A stretch of 64,000 nucleotides of DNA from Cololabis saira (Eukaryota > Chordata > Actinopteri > Beloniformes > Belonidae). Every line of letters starts with the position of its first letter. The first letter of the stretch is position 1. The position numbers were made by a program, and so were the translations under genes. The notes under the pieces are model-generated. The model saw nothing but the letters and a program-made list of their open reading frames with translations, made no database searches and had not been told where the DNA came from. Below are positions 1 through 11,400 of the stretch, in pieces. The DNA lies in the NCBI RefSeq assembly GCF_033807715.1, contig NC_084587.1:13311017-13375016 (forward strand). Reading direction: 5' to 3'.

Positions 1-1009
1 TGGTCAATCTAGTGTCAAACATTTGGAGCACAATATCACATAAATCTATCATATAAATAAAATGACACCACCACCACACACACAATAACTATGAAATTGA
101 AATATTATACTGTAAACCACCAGAACCTATAGTCTTTACCCAAGAGTTACAACTACACCAGACAACAAAACTCAAGTAAATGTTTTACAGCTAGTGATGC
201 TGCTAGTTTCAAGTGCTGCTATTCAGCAATGAATTTTAGTGCTGCAAAGCAGAATTTTCACTGCTCAATTCATCACTAGTCTGCAGATACTGTGCCTGCC
301 GAGTTCGGCCAATGAAGTTCATCAAATTGAGGTTCTGTTTTTAATTAGTTTTCTCGTTTTTCGTGTCCTTGTCTTTAAAAATAAAACAAATACCCGAGTT
401 GTCTTAGTCCATTTTTCATGTCTTCTTACCCAAGATAAAATGTACATGTGTTGGTGCTAGTTTCTTTTTTGATGCCATTGGTATAATTAAAAAGTGAAAT
501 CAGTGTTACAGCTGGCCTAAGTGTCTAAAAGTATAATTTGACAGTAAATGAATGATTAAGGATGTATCCTTGCTTTCTCAATGTAATGCAATTGAACATA
601 AGTTTGCTGAGCAGGAGAATTAACTCACTATAAAGAACCAATTATTCATCTTTGCCATAGCAACCGCAACATAAAATAATAATGATTTTAAATAAAAAGG
701 CATTACAATAAATTAATATGCTTATTATGTAACGTTTAATTTTGGCAGCTATCTAATAAAACCCAGCTGATAGCACTGTGGACTAAAATTATATTTTGAT
801 TTCTCTTTCTTATTTCCCAAAAATGTATTGAAAAAAGTAATAACCAGAGATACAGTAATTCTTGGTTAAATTGAAACTAAAATGTATCCAGCGTGAAATG
901 TATCCAATGATAGACTAGTTAGAACTAATAAAACTTTGTACTGTAAAACATGTGCAAAAATAGACGGAAACTTGATGGATGAAATTGGGGCCGACAACCA
1001 GGGGCGTAG
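1..1009. other. AT-rich DNA, no gene seen
   Basis: No exon-like reading frame, RNA gene or recognisable repeat was found. The open frames present are short and have no protein-like composition. Confidence 0.5.
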
Positions 1010-1100
1010 CACCAAATTCCGGGCCCTGTACATTCTTAATCTCAGTGGACCCCTATCCATGCCAGTGCATGAGGCGTGTGGGATTAAAAAAAAAAAAAAG
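1009..1100 (+). repeat. Possible hAT-type transposon end fragment
   Basis: The stretch starts with CAGGGGCGTAGC, a CAGGG-type terminus typical of hAT elements in fish, and continues with a GGGCCC-containing segment ending in an A-run. No opposite end or 8-bp target duplication was found, so this is a fragment call resting on the terminal motif only. Confidence 0.3.
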
Positions 1101-2880
<1,780 letters not shown>

Positions 2881-2881
2881 C

Positions 2882-3545
2882 CTAACTAAGTGTCTGTTTA
2901 ATTACAGCATTGCGGATTTGCAGTTTTGTCCAATCTGTTTTGCAGCTGATGTAACATTCTTTTTTTATGGTCTCCAGATTAGCCCCAATTGCAGAACCAG
3001 CATTCGTTTGTTTGAGCCACTCTCTCCAACAGATGACTACAGATACAGTAACACTCCACAACAAACGTATTTAAAAGATATCCGACATCTTGATGCAAAT
3101 ATTGAAGGACCTAAGCTTTCTTGAGAAGCAGAATTTACTCTAATAATTATTGTGATCAGCCTCAAACTCTGGACAGTGTTGCATTTCGAAACCACTATGA
3201 TGTCCAAGTGAATACCAGGATAACTGTTCTCCTCTACCACCTCCACCTTTTTTCCCAGGATAGAAAGTGTGTTTGGCTTGCTCTCATTCCTCCTTAAATC
3301 CACAACCATATTTTCCATCTGGTTCAGGTGCAAGATGAGGTGATTGTTCCCATATATGCCAACAGTTCCATGTACTCAGCTTCCTTTCTCACACATCACA
3401 ACAACAGCGTCAAGTGGGTATTTCTGGAGATGACGGACACCGAGTTATGCTGGAAGTCTGAGGTGCAGAGTGCAATGGTGAGAAATTCCTCAAGGAGCAA
3501 AACATCCAAACTGACGTGTCTGTGTGGGATCTCTCAAAAGCAATT
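2882..3545 (-). pseudogene. L2/CR1-type LINE reverse transcriptase relic
   Basis: The minus strand reads as the C-terminal half of a non-LTR reverse transcriptase. In order it shows a segment like LCTSDFQHNSVS (around 3470), the region of the catalytic motif, NNHLILHLN then MVVDLRRN (around 3340-3290), a VEVVEENSYPGIHLD segment (near 3220), LRSFNICIKM (near 3100) and AGSAIGANLETI (near 2970). These patches are characteristic of fish L2/CR1-type ORF2 after the palm domain. Matching pieces fall in different frames, so there are several indels. At the motif that normally reads F/Y-S-D-D, the minus strand near 3410 reads YPLD, so one catalytic aspartate is lost. No endonuclease or 3' tail was identified. 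This is a dead copy. Confidence 0.8.
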
Positions 3546-3595
3546 ACTGAAGAAAAATAAGTTAGTAAACACATGTCCAGTTTGTTCCAAAAAAT

Positions 3596-3705
3596 AAAAA
3601 ACATACATACACACACATATTCATACGTATACATACATACATACATACATATACACACACACTCACATACACACACAGACACATACATACATACATATAT
3701 TCTTT
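3596..3705 (+). repeat. CATA/CACA-rich microsatellite
   Basis: Interspersed ACATACAT and ACACAC units with A-to-G interruptions. It lies directly beside the LINE relic. Confidence 0.85.
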
Positions 3706-3716
3706 CTCGACAGGAA

Positions 3717-3757
3717 TTATACAGTACAGACCAAAACTTTTGGTCTGTACTGTATGT
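3717..3757. mobile_element. 37-bp palindrome resembling two fused Tc1 termini
   Basis: Positions 3719-3736 and 3738-3755 are an 18-base perfect inverted repeat around one central base. Each arm, read inward, is TA then CAGTACAGACCAAAA. That is the outermost sequence of a common vertebrate Tc1/mariner terminal inverted repeat, with the TA target at each end. It can be read as an element reduced to its two tips. No internal sequence remains. Confidence 0.6.
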
Positions 3758-4659
3758 CTTTGTCCCTCTTTCAGGCTATCCCATTCATTAATGGCATTAG
3801 CAACAATTATATCTCTAGATGCAGAAAAGGCATTTGATCGGGTAAGTGAAAATTTTTATTGGCAACTTTGCATTAATTTGGATTTGGCAAATCATTTATT
3901 GATTGGATGAAGATACTGTATAGCTCACCCAAGCCACGTGTAAGGACAAACGAACAAACTTCTACTAGCTTTAACTTGCAAAGAGGTACCAGGCAGGGTT
4001 GTCCTCTTTCTCCTTCACTATTTGCGATATTTATTGAGCATTTAACAGCTGCTATTAGGCAAAACAAAAATATTAAAAGCCATACAATGCAAAACTTTAG
4101 ATCACAAGATAAGTCTTTATGCTGATGATGCATTACTCTCCCCCCAGAACTCACAAACCTCACTATCACAGACAATTGCACTCATAGATAGATTTTCATA
4201 TTTTCATCTCTGTCTGACTACTCTATCAACTGGTCCAAATCCACAGTTTTGTATATCAACTGCAATTTCCAGAATACACGCACTACTAAATTACAATCAG
4301 GAAACATCAGATATGTAGGCATAAACATCTCCCCTAGGCCATCAGAGCTAAATTATCTACAGCTCTTAAAAAAAAGAGAAGATGATCTTATCCGATGGAA
4401 TTCTCTTCCCATTTCACTCATCGGGAGAATTTAAGTTACTGGACTCATACGTATCAACATTTCTATGGAAAAACAAAAACCACCACGTATTAGCTTAAAA
4501 ACAATACAGAAAAACAGAGACTGTGGAGCCTTAGCCTTACCCAACTTCCAGTACTACTTCTTAGTATAAGTTACAGTATATCTTAAAATGGTGCAAAAAT
4601 CCATCACTATTCAATGGCTAGATTCACAACAAGTTTTTTGCAATGATTTGGAAATCTCA

Positions 4660-5354
4660 GGCCCCGTTTACACGTAGCCGGGTATTTACAAAAACGGAGG
4701 CGTTTTCATGCGTTTTGGCCGTCCGTTTACACGGAAACGGAGGTCAAAGTCACCAAAAACGATCATTTCTGAAAACTCCGGCCAAAGTGGAGATTTTCAA
4801 AAACTCCGTTTTCCCGTTTGCGTCTAAACGGAGGAAAACGGAGATTTAAGCTTCAGAACGTCACATTATGCACCAGAAACTCACCAGCGTCATGTGTGCG
4901 ACCTGTGTTTACAATTAGTTTGGGCACCGTCAATATTTTCTTGTATTTTACCTGTTTAATATTCTAAAGTCACACTTAAAAGTAACTCCCCCCCCCCCCC
5001 CCGTCCAGCCTCCTGCTCATTCAAGCCTGTGAGCGCGTCAGCAAGCAGCATGAAGCCTGAATTATGGTTCCGCGTTAAATCGACGGCGTACGGTACGCGG
5101 CGACGCGCAAGGTACGTGCGCGTCGCCGCGTACCCTACGCCGTAGGCTCTGCGTTAATGTAACGCGGAACCATAAATCAGCCCTTAACTGGAAGTTACAC
5201 ACGTGTCATTTGTTGATGTTTTTCCAGGATTCTGATTGGCTTGCATGACGTTAAGAGCGTTTTCATGCGGGTCCGTGTAAACGAGGATTTTTTTGAAAAC
5301 GTAGAGGGGAAAATATCCGTTTTTGTAAATACCCGGCTACGTGTAAACGTGGCC
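4660..5354. mobile_element. 695-bp inverted-repeat MITE inserted in the L1 ORF
   Basis: The ends are GGCCCCGTTTACACG... and ...CGTGTAAACGTGGCC. The match continues inward through GTAGCCGGGTATTTAC and, less perfectly, into a second CGTTTACACGGA block. The element is flanked by TCA at 4657-4659 and 5355-5357, and taking out one TCA restores the L1 frame. A 3-bp duplication fits PIF/Harbinger-like or CMC-like elements; I cannot choose between them. There is no transposase frame, so it is non-autonomous. It carries a CpG-rich palindrome at 5054-5184. Confidence 0.82.
5054..5184. repeat. CpG-rich palindromic element, copy 1
   Basis: The left arm begins AGCCTGAATTATGGTTCCGCG and the right arm, on the other strand, AGGGCTGATTTATGGTTCCG. 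The arms meet at a GCGACGCGC-type centre, so nearly the whole unit can fold on itself. Related copies lie at 24161-24285 and 36184-36310. The right outer edge touches TTAA, which might be target sequence. It looks like a small fold-back MITE of unassigned superfamily. Confidence 0.75.
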
Positions 5355-5990
5355 TCAGATTTACCATGTATTAGTCAAAATATCAAACATCATATAAATG
5401 CTTTAAAGGTATTAATATTAGCTCCTCTCAGACAGTCTGGTGGGATTTAAAATAACCCAAATCTCACTTTTTCCATGTGATCGCACACCCATCTGGAACA
5501 ACCCAGACATTCTGACCAAGAATCCCAACTTGCAACATATTCAATACAAAGTTCTTTACAGAAAACATTATACAGGACAAAGGTTGTTCCAGATGGGTTT
5601 GCACACTCTAATATCTGCTCACAGTGCACAGAGAACACCCCTGATAATTGTATGCATGCTTTACGGTTTTGTGCACCTGTGCAGAAATTTTGGCTGGAGG
5701 TATGTGAGGATTTATCCACATGGCTCAATTACAAAATTCCCCACACTATGCATACTAAGTCACCTGGGTGACATCCACGTGGAATGTAACTTGGCTCACT
5801 TGGTTCTCACTGCCTTATGTATCGCAAAGAAAACCACTTATGAACTGGAAACAAAAGTCTAATCTATGTATTAATCAATTTAGGAATCTTTTGTCAGATC
5901 ATATCAGTAACGAGATAATGTCTGCTTCCACTAAACATCATTCAGCAGAACTGCATTCTCTCTGGTCCCCGTTTATGGGATTCATCACCT

Positions 5991-7123
5991 AGTGGGGTCG
6001 GGTTGGTGCTGATCCTGTAACTCTTGGGGGTTGGCTTGGGGCACTGGGATACGGACTGCTAGTGGCCCCTTGGGGGCGGGGAGTGGGGGGGGTGTGGGGG
6101 TCGTCGCGATGGAGGTCTGTCCCTGGCCTGGTGGGGACTTTGGTAGTCTATGGGTTTTACCTCATGGCGGCAGGTGGTTGGGAATGGCCTAGGTGGCGGC
6201 CACTTGCCTTGAGCGGTTCTCCGGACCACTCTGGTGTGGGCTGGGGTGTGGTGAGAGAATGATTGACCATGTCTTTGTCAGTGAGTGTATGTTAGTGTAT
6301 CCGTGTGAATGGGTGTCCGTTGTTTAACCTGGGTTTGGGACTCTTTGCTGTTGGGCTATTCTGGGTGTCTCCTTGTTGGGGGGTTTTCGCTCTCCGTTCT
6401 CCGCTCTCCGCTTCCCCCCGCTGCCCCCCGCTTCTTTGGCTCTGGGGTTCCCGCTTTCATTGGGGCGGGTGCCGGACCGCCGGCGTCGATGGTCGGGGTA
6501 GCCCCGTCTCTCCGGGCAGGCTGGCCTCTTGCCGGATGAGGGTATTTGGCCTGGGGGGTGTGGACTTCCTGGCCGCATGATCCGCCCATGCTGGGTGGTT
6601 GGTGCTCAGCTGGGTCCTGGTTCATCACCGTGGGTTTCCTGGATGCCTCCTCCTGGTCATGAGGGCTCAGCCCGGGGCTTCCCTCTGTCGCGTCCTGGGA
6701 GGGGGCGGGGCTTGCTGACGGGGGGTTTCCTCCTGTCCCTCTTCTGGTCCTCCGTGGGGCTGTGGGTGGCCTGGGTTCGGGTTTCTTCCTTGTCGGCTTC
6801 AGTGAAAACAAGGTAAAACCTTGTTTTCACTTTGCACACACAATTACACAAACATACACACCTGCTCACTCACCTACATACTCACCCCCCAGTTTTGGGG
6901 ACAGATACTCACAGTAGCCTAGTACTGATTTAGTTTTGTGTCTCTTCCTGTTCCCGTTTGTTTTCTCTCTTGCAGATTCCAAAAGCCCCCTCTCCAATCC
7001 CCTTATATATAAGTTTAGAAAAAAAAACTTCACACAATGAGGAGAAAACTGGCTTATAGGCTTCTGGCCTGTTATTGCTGGTACCTCTGAGTATTTCAAG
7101 AAAAACAAAAAAATAAATAAATA
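5991..7123 (+). other. L1 3' UTR, G-rich on the plus strand, with terminal hairpin and AAAT tail
   Basis: The plus strand from about 5995 to 6790 is strongly G-rich, with many runs of three to eight G, for example around 6071-6104 and 6700-6725. Long open frames here result from low stop density and are not genes. At 6801-6831 lies a 13-bp perfect hairpin with loop TAAAA. The segment then turns AT-rich and ends in an (AAAT)n tail against the downstream target duplication, which shows the whole stretch belongs to the LINE. Confidence 0.75.
6801..6831 (+). repeat. 13-bp hairpin in the L1 3' UTR
   Basis: AGTGAAAACAAGG and CCTTGTTTTCACT pair perfectly around a five-base TAAAA loop. Some LINE reverse transcriptases recognise 3'-end stem-loops. 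Whether this one has such a role is not shown. Confidence 0.6.
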
Positions 7124-7139
7124 AATGGCATTAGCAACA

Positions 7140-8330
7140 TATTTTAAAGTAACTCACATCTGTTAAAACACTGTACCAAAGACCAAAGATATTTAGTTTA
7201 TATCAAAAAAGAATAAAGAATGACTTCAACCAGAAAAATCAAGAATTTTTGCTTTAAATAGTACTCCAACCAACGATTTGATAATGTAATTAAATTGAAA
7301 ATCTTTTTTTTTTTGTGAGTCAACACTTGAGAGGGTAATTACTTCTGCTCATTTTTAAAAGCCCTCGCCACATTTCAAAATCTCAGCATTTTATTTATGC
7401 ACTGTTATAATTCCTCAACAAATACATAGTGAACACAGATGCAGACAAGTCTGCTGACAGTCCATTAAGATGTCTTTTAAAAATCTCTGAACACAATCAA
7501 CCCTTCTATGATCCATTAATGAAATTTTGCTCAAGACAAATTAATTTACAGTACACTCCTGTGGTATTTTGATTAATGTGAAATCCAACAATACAATAAG
7601 CATCGAGCAGGAAGTTCCTGTCATTAAGTGTGTTGGACTGCATGTCAGAGGGCGTCTTATTCTGGAGACCATATCAAAACAAAGACTTAAGTTTTCATTT
7701 CTCAAAATTTAAGATCATTGCTAAATAATGAACTATACTTTGTTCAAGTCAATATCAAGGTTTCTTATAATGTAGATTTTAACTTAGTTGAATGTTATGG
7801 ATTTTTATTAATTACATGTTATGGATTGTTTTACATTAGTTTTACGTTAGGGATTATTTTTCTTGCTTTTCATGTAAGTACTACATTTTCCTCCAACCGG
7901 AATGTAATCAGTTGGATCACCTCCAGCCGTATATCAGCCGTATCTACATAGACTTGGACATGATTTCTGGTGTTTGACTGTAGGGACAAAAACAACAAAC
8001 AAACACAAAAAAGGCACAGTTGTGACTTAAAAAGATCAGCATCAAGGCCTATAACTACATTCCAAGGTTTGGATATTACTAGTTATGTCATGTAGTTTTG
8101 AAATGACAGTTGAATGATGGTTTTAATGTCTGGGATTAATCCACGACTTTGGAGAACTTTAAATAGGCCAAATGTAAATACGCTTATAATGTTATGTCAG
8201 ACATGGTGTTTGAGCATGACAGTGTAATATTTATGAACCTCTATCACAAATTCAAAACAATCACTTCTCAATTTTCTAATTTAGTGCATAACCAAAGATT
8301 ACGCAACCAAAAATGACTCGAAACAACCTC
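7140..8330. other. AT-rich DNA, no gene seen
   Basis: No exon-like frame or clear repeat was found. Short poly-T and AT tracts only. Confidence 0.5.
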
Positions 8331-8335
8331 CAGAT

Positions 8336-8480
8336 GACCCTACATGCTGTGGAACCAGCTACAAACTTGTGTTCAGGACTTAGACATCCGCTCCAGCTTT
8401 AAGATTAGGCTTAAAACTTTTTTCATTGTTGGAATTTAAAAGCAATGAAGTTGGGTCACTTCACAACTTAAGACTTGTTA
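8336..8480 (+). pseudogene. Short L2-type LINE ORF2 tail
   Basis: The plus strand encodes LWNQLQTCVQDLDIRSSFK followed by IRLKTF. This resembles the conserved C-terminal pattern WNxLP...S-FK-LKT-F of fish L2-type LINE proteins. No tail or target duplication was found. It is a short, old fragment. Confidence 0.55.
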
Positions 8481-11400
8481 TAATGTGCGTTAAACCTTCA
8501 GTTGAGGGGACTCATCCAGCTGAGTTGAAGCCAGGAGGCAGCAAAGACAACATTGTGGCTTTGCTAAAGCATTTAAATACACCACATTAATTAAGGTTTA
8601 TTTGCGGGTGTTGTGTAATATTCCCCACTATGCCTTGACACATATTCTATGCATAGATATTCTCTTTGAGTATTATGAGTCTTCACTTTTGAACATTTCA
8701 CCCTTCCAGCCATGACTGTTTGCACCAGCGCTGATACAAGACGCACACGTACTGTATGCCAAACGTCAGCTTCACTACATCGTCATTCGAGACCAGTAGA
8801 AATGATGCATAGTCTTTCAATTAAACCATGTAAAAACAATAAAAACAGATATCAGCTCTGCTAGTCGAGGCTTATTGATACTCCGGTACTGACCCTAAAT
8901 AAAAAAACAATTAGCAGTACTTGGTACTGATCCCAGCCACAACTCTGACAATGATCATGAAAAACAATATCCATGGGATGACTTTCAGATGGCTTGCCGC
9001 TTGCATGTATATTAAAAAGTAAAAAGACAATCTAGGGACATGGTAGATAAAAACCACCACCACCTCATACATCAAAAAGTGCCAAGCACCTACGCCTTTG
9101 ATGGGATGTAGAACATTTATTTGTTCAATGATTTTCAGGATATTCTCAAATAGAAATGATGGTGAAAGATGTGTATACAATGCATCCTTAATGGATCCTC
9201 TCATGCCAATGCGGTGAATTGTGCTAACACCACATGCATTCACCAACCCACACACTTCTGCTTGCTTTTTCTTTCTGCCAAACTGACAACATTAACAGGA
9301 GATCATCCACTGGAGAGCACAATGTATACGTTGCAACACAAGTACCGGTAGATTATTTTTAAATCATGTAAATGTCCCTCAATTCAACCAGTCCCTTACA
9401 TCCACTAATCAGCCACAACTAATCCTAAATATATGAATACATTAGTATATATAATAATATAATAGTATAAATTAATAATTTTTCAAATCATGGGACATCT
9501 TACGTTGTTTACAAAGGTGATCAATTGCACAAGGAATAAATCATTTACTTTTGTTCCTTATTTTTCTAGATATAAACTTGCAGCGAAATAAGTCTCAACA
9601 TCCCAACAACTGCACAGTCAGTAATGTAACTGTTATTTTGAAGTTTCTCGAAGCGCAGCACCATTTGACCTTGAGTTGACCTATCCAAATAAAATTTTAA
9701 AAAGAATGAAAAGTTATTTGCTAAGAATATGCTTCATAGAAAGTACTGAGATTTTTAAGAAAATAGTGACATAACTGATCATTGAGCCTTGGTAACGGTA
9801 AATGTGTATCAGATCAGAATAGTGAATACAGATCTTCCAAAAGAAAACATAGACAGGCAGTTGCCAAACAAAAGAAAAGTTAATAGACCAAAACAGAGGA
9901 CAATAGGAAGTGGGGGAGGTGTCTGGAATGAACCATTCCAGGCACAGAGTTGCCAGTGGTGGGTGAAATGAGGGGAATTTAAGGGAGAGAAATAAGGTCT
10001 TAGAAGCAGAAAACATCTGTAATGAGAGATGAAAGCGTTCCAGCAAAACACTCTGCATGGGTCTGCTTTTAATGAAATTAAAAGATAACGCAGTGGAAAA
10101 TGGAAAAAAAAGCTGGTACGAAGCGGGAACTTTCCAGCACCAGGAGTGTGTTGACATGATCCGGCATGGCTGCAGAAACAATGACAGTGCAAGTGAGGAT
10201 GACCCTGAATTACTAACAGTTCACCAGAGCCCACTGTTCATGCCCCTCTCATAAACGCAGACAAGCTACAAGTTCACCAAATGTCAGTGGTTGGGAGATT
10301 TGTTGCCACACTGAGGTTGAAAGAAACAAGTTGATCAGCTCTGGTCTTTTTCTGTTCCGGTGCTAGTCACACTTATTCTCCTAATAAGTCTGCATAAATG
10401 CGCATCTCTTTAGATAAGAGTAAACATTGCAAATAAATAGTACTTGACCTTAATGCATCAAAAATAATTCAACATCAGTGACAGAAATCATTTTATGGAT
10501 CAAGACCTTTAAATGTTTCATACGGGGAAATGTATTTTATTATTTATGTGAAACAAATCACAGAAAAAACTAAGTTAAAATCTGAGATCGTGTAATGTTA
10601 CTCCAAAATTACATCATTAATGTATTTCTGCAAAAAGGAACACCCAAAAGTTCAAATGAAGCCAAACTTTCAAAAACAAATCTAAAAAACTGTGAAGTTA
10701 TGATTCAACCACAGACTTAAATCCATAGATAAAAACGCTCAACTTTTCAAAAAATAAATTGAAGAAAAATAAATCTCGTAAGAGTTTTATCTAGTATTTG
10801 ACCATCTTGACGTGTCGCTCTCTTTCTGTCTCTCTCTTTCTGTCTGTCTTTGTTTTGTCACCTTGAATCTTACATTTCACTCCATTGTTATCCAAAAATT
10901 ATACCATGATAATATTTATTCATTCATGGCCGACATTTTTTTATTACTTAACCATCATCTTTTTTTTTTATTATAAATTTTGGTAAAATCATGAAACTTT
11001 ATTTTACCACACACACACACTTGTGCAGCACTTTTCTTCAGAAACATTCAATTAAACTGTCATCATCATTGGATCAAGCTATAGCTGCAGGTTCCACATG
11101 ATTCTAATTTCTAACTTAAGTAGTATTATGTGTCATTGAAAATACTGGCCAAGGAATTTACAGAAGTAAAAGGATTTCTATTAGTTAGCTCAGTCTTGCA
11201 ATCAAAACCGATGGTACCTCTAACACGCAGGAAATATCTTATTAACAATCTAACTTTGTGAAAATCAATAACCCTTTCTTCGAGACTGTCACATCTGTAG
11301 GAGACTGGGAGAGAATCATTAAAGGTGTTGTGAAATTCTTGGCATCAGCTTGACATAACACCCTAGTAACAACATCTCAAAGAGAAAAAGAGCCTCTTCT

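Larger units (their letters stand above)
3806..5990 (+). pseudogene. L1-clade ORF2 fragment (reverse transcriptase to C terminus), disrupted
   Basis: This codes, with breaks, for the C-terminal part of an L1-type ORF2 protein, which reverse-transcribes element RNA at nicked target DNA. Visible landmarks in order are the RT motif SLDAEKAFDRV (about 3813), GTRQGCPLSPSLFA (about 3984), the catalytic LYADDALL (4115-4138), VGINISPRPSELNYLQLL (about 4315), RISLKTIQKN then CGALALPNFQYY (about 4483-4555), and after the inserted element NDLEISDLPCISQN, GQRLFQMGLHT and CMHALRFCAPVQKFW. The YADD box is intact but lies in a different frame from the upstream RT block, so there is a frameshift near 4080. 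Further stops occur at 4432 and beyond. The copy begins just upstream of RT motif A, so the endonuclease domain is absent. The reading frame rejoins exactly if 4660-5357 is removed, which confirms the insertion. Confidence 0.85.
3790..7139 (+). mobile_element. 5'-truncated L1-clade LINE insertion with 16-bp target duplication
   Basis: The 16-base sequence AATGGCATTAGCAACA occurs at 3790-3805 and again at 7124-7139. Between the copies are a broken L1-type ORF2 end (RT onwards), a GC-rich 3' UTR and an (AAAT)n tail at about 7108-7123. This is the signature of target-primed reverse transcription with early 5' truncation. A separate inverted-repeat element (4660-5354) was inserted later. Removing the LINE and one duplication restores a continuous AT-rich site. 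Confidence 0.88.

Noticed and set aside
3440..3590. Plus-strand frame reading KFLKEQNIQTDVSVWDLSKA
   Set aside because: It looks protein-like at first, but the opposite strand carries clear LINE reverse transcriptase motifs in register, so this is the antisense shadow.
6305..6816. Frames of 90-150 codons on both strands in the G-rich block
   Set aside because: GC-rich DNA has few stop codons. The block lies inside the L1 3' UTR, is bracketed by its target duplication, and the translations have no recognisable domain.
9714..10234. Overlapping 155- and 141-codon minus-strand frames
   Set aside because: Both frames are open, both are low-complexity Phe/Ser/Leu-rich, and no domain, homologue pattern or splice context supports either.
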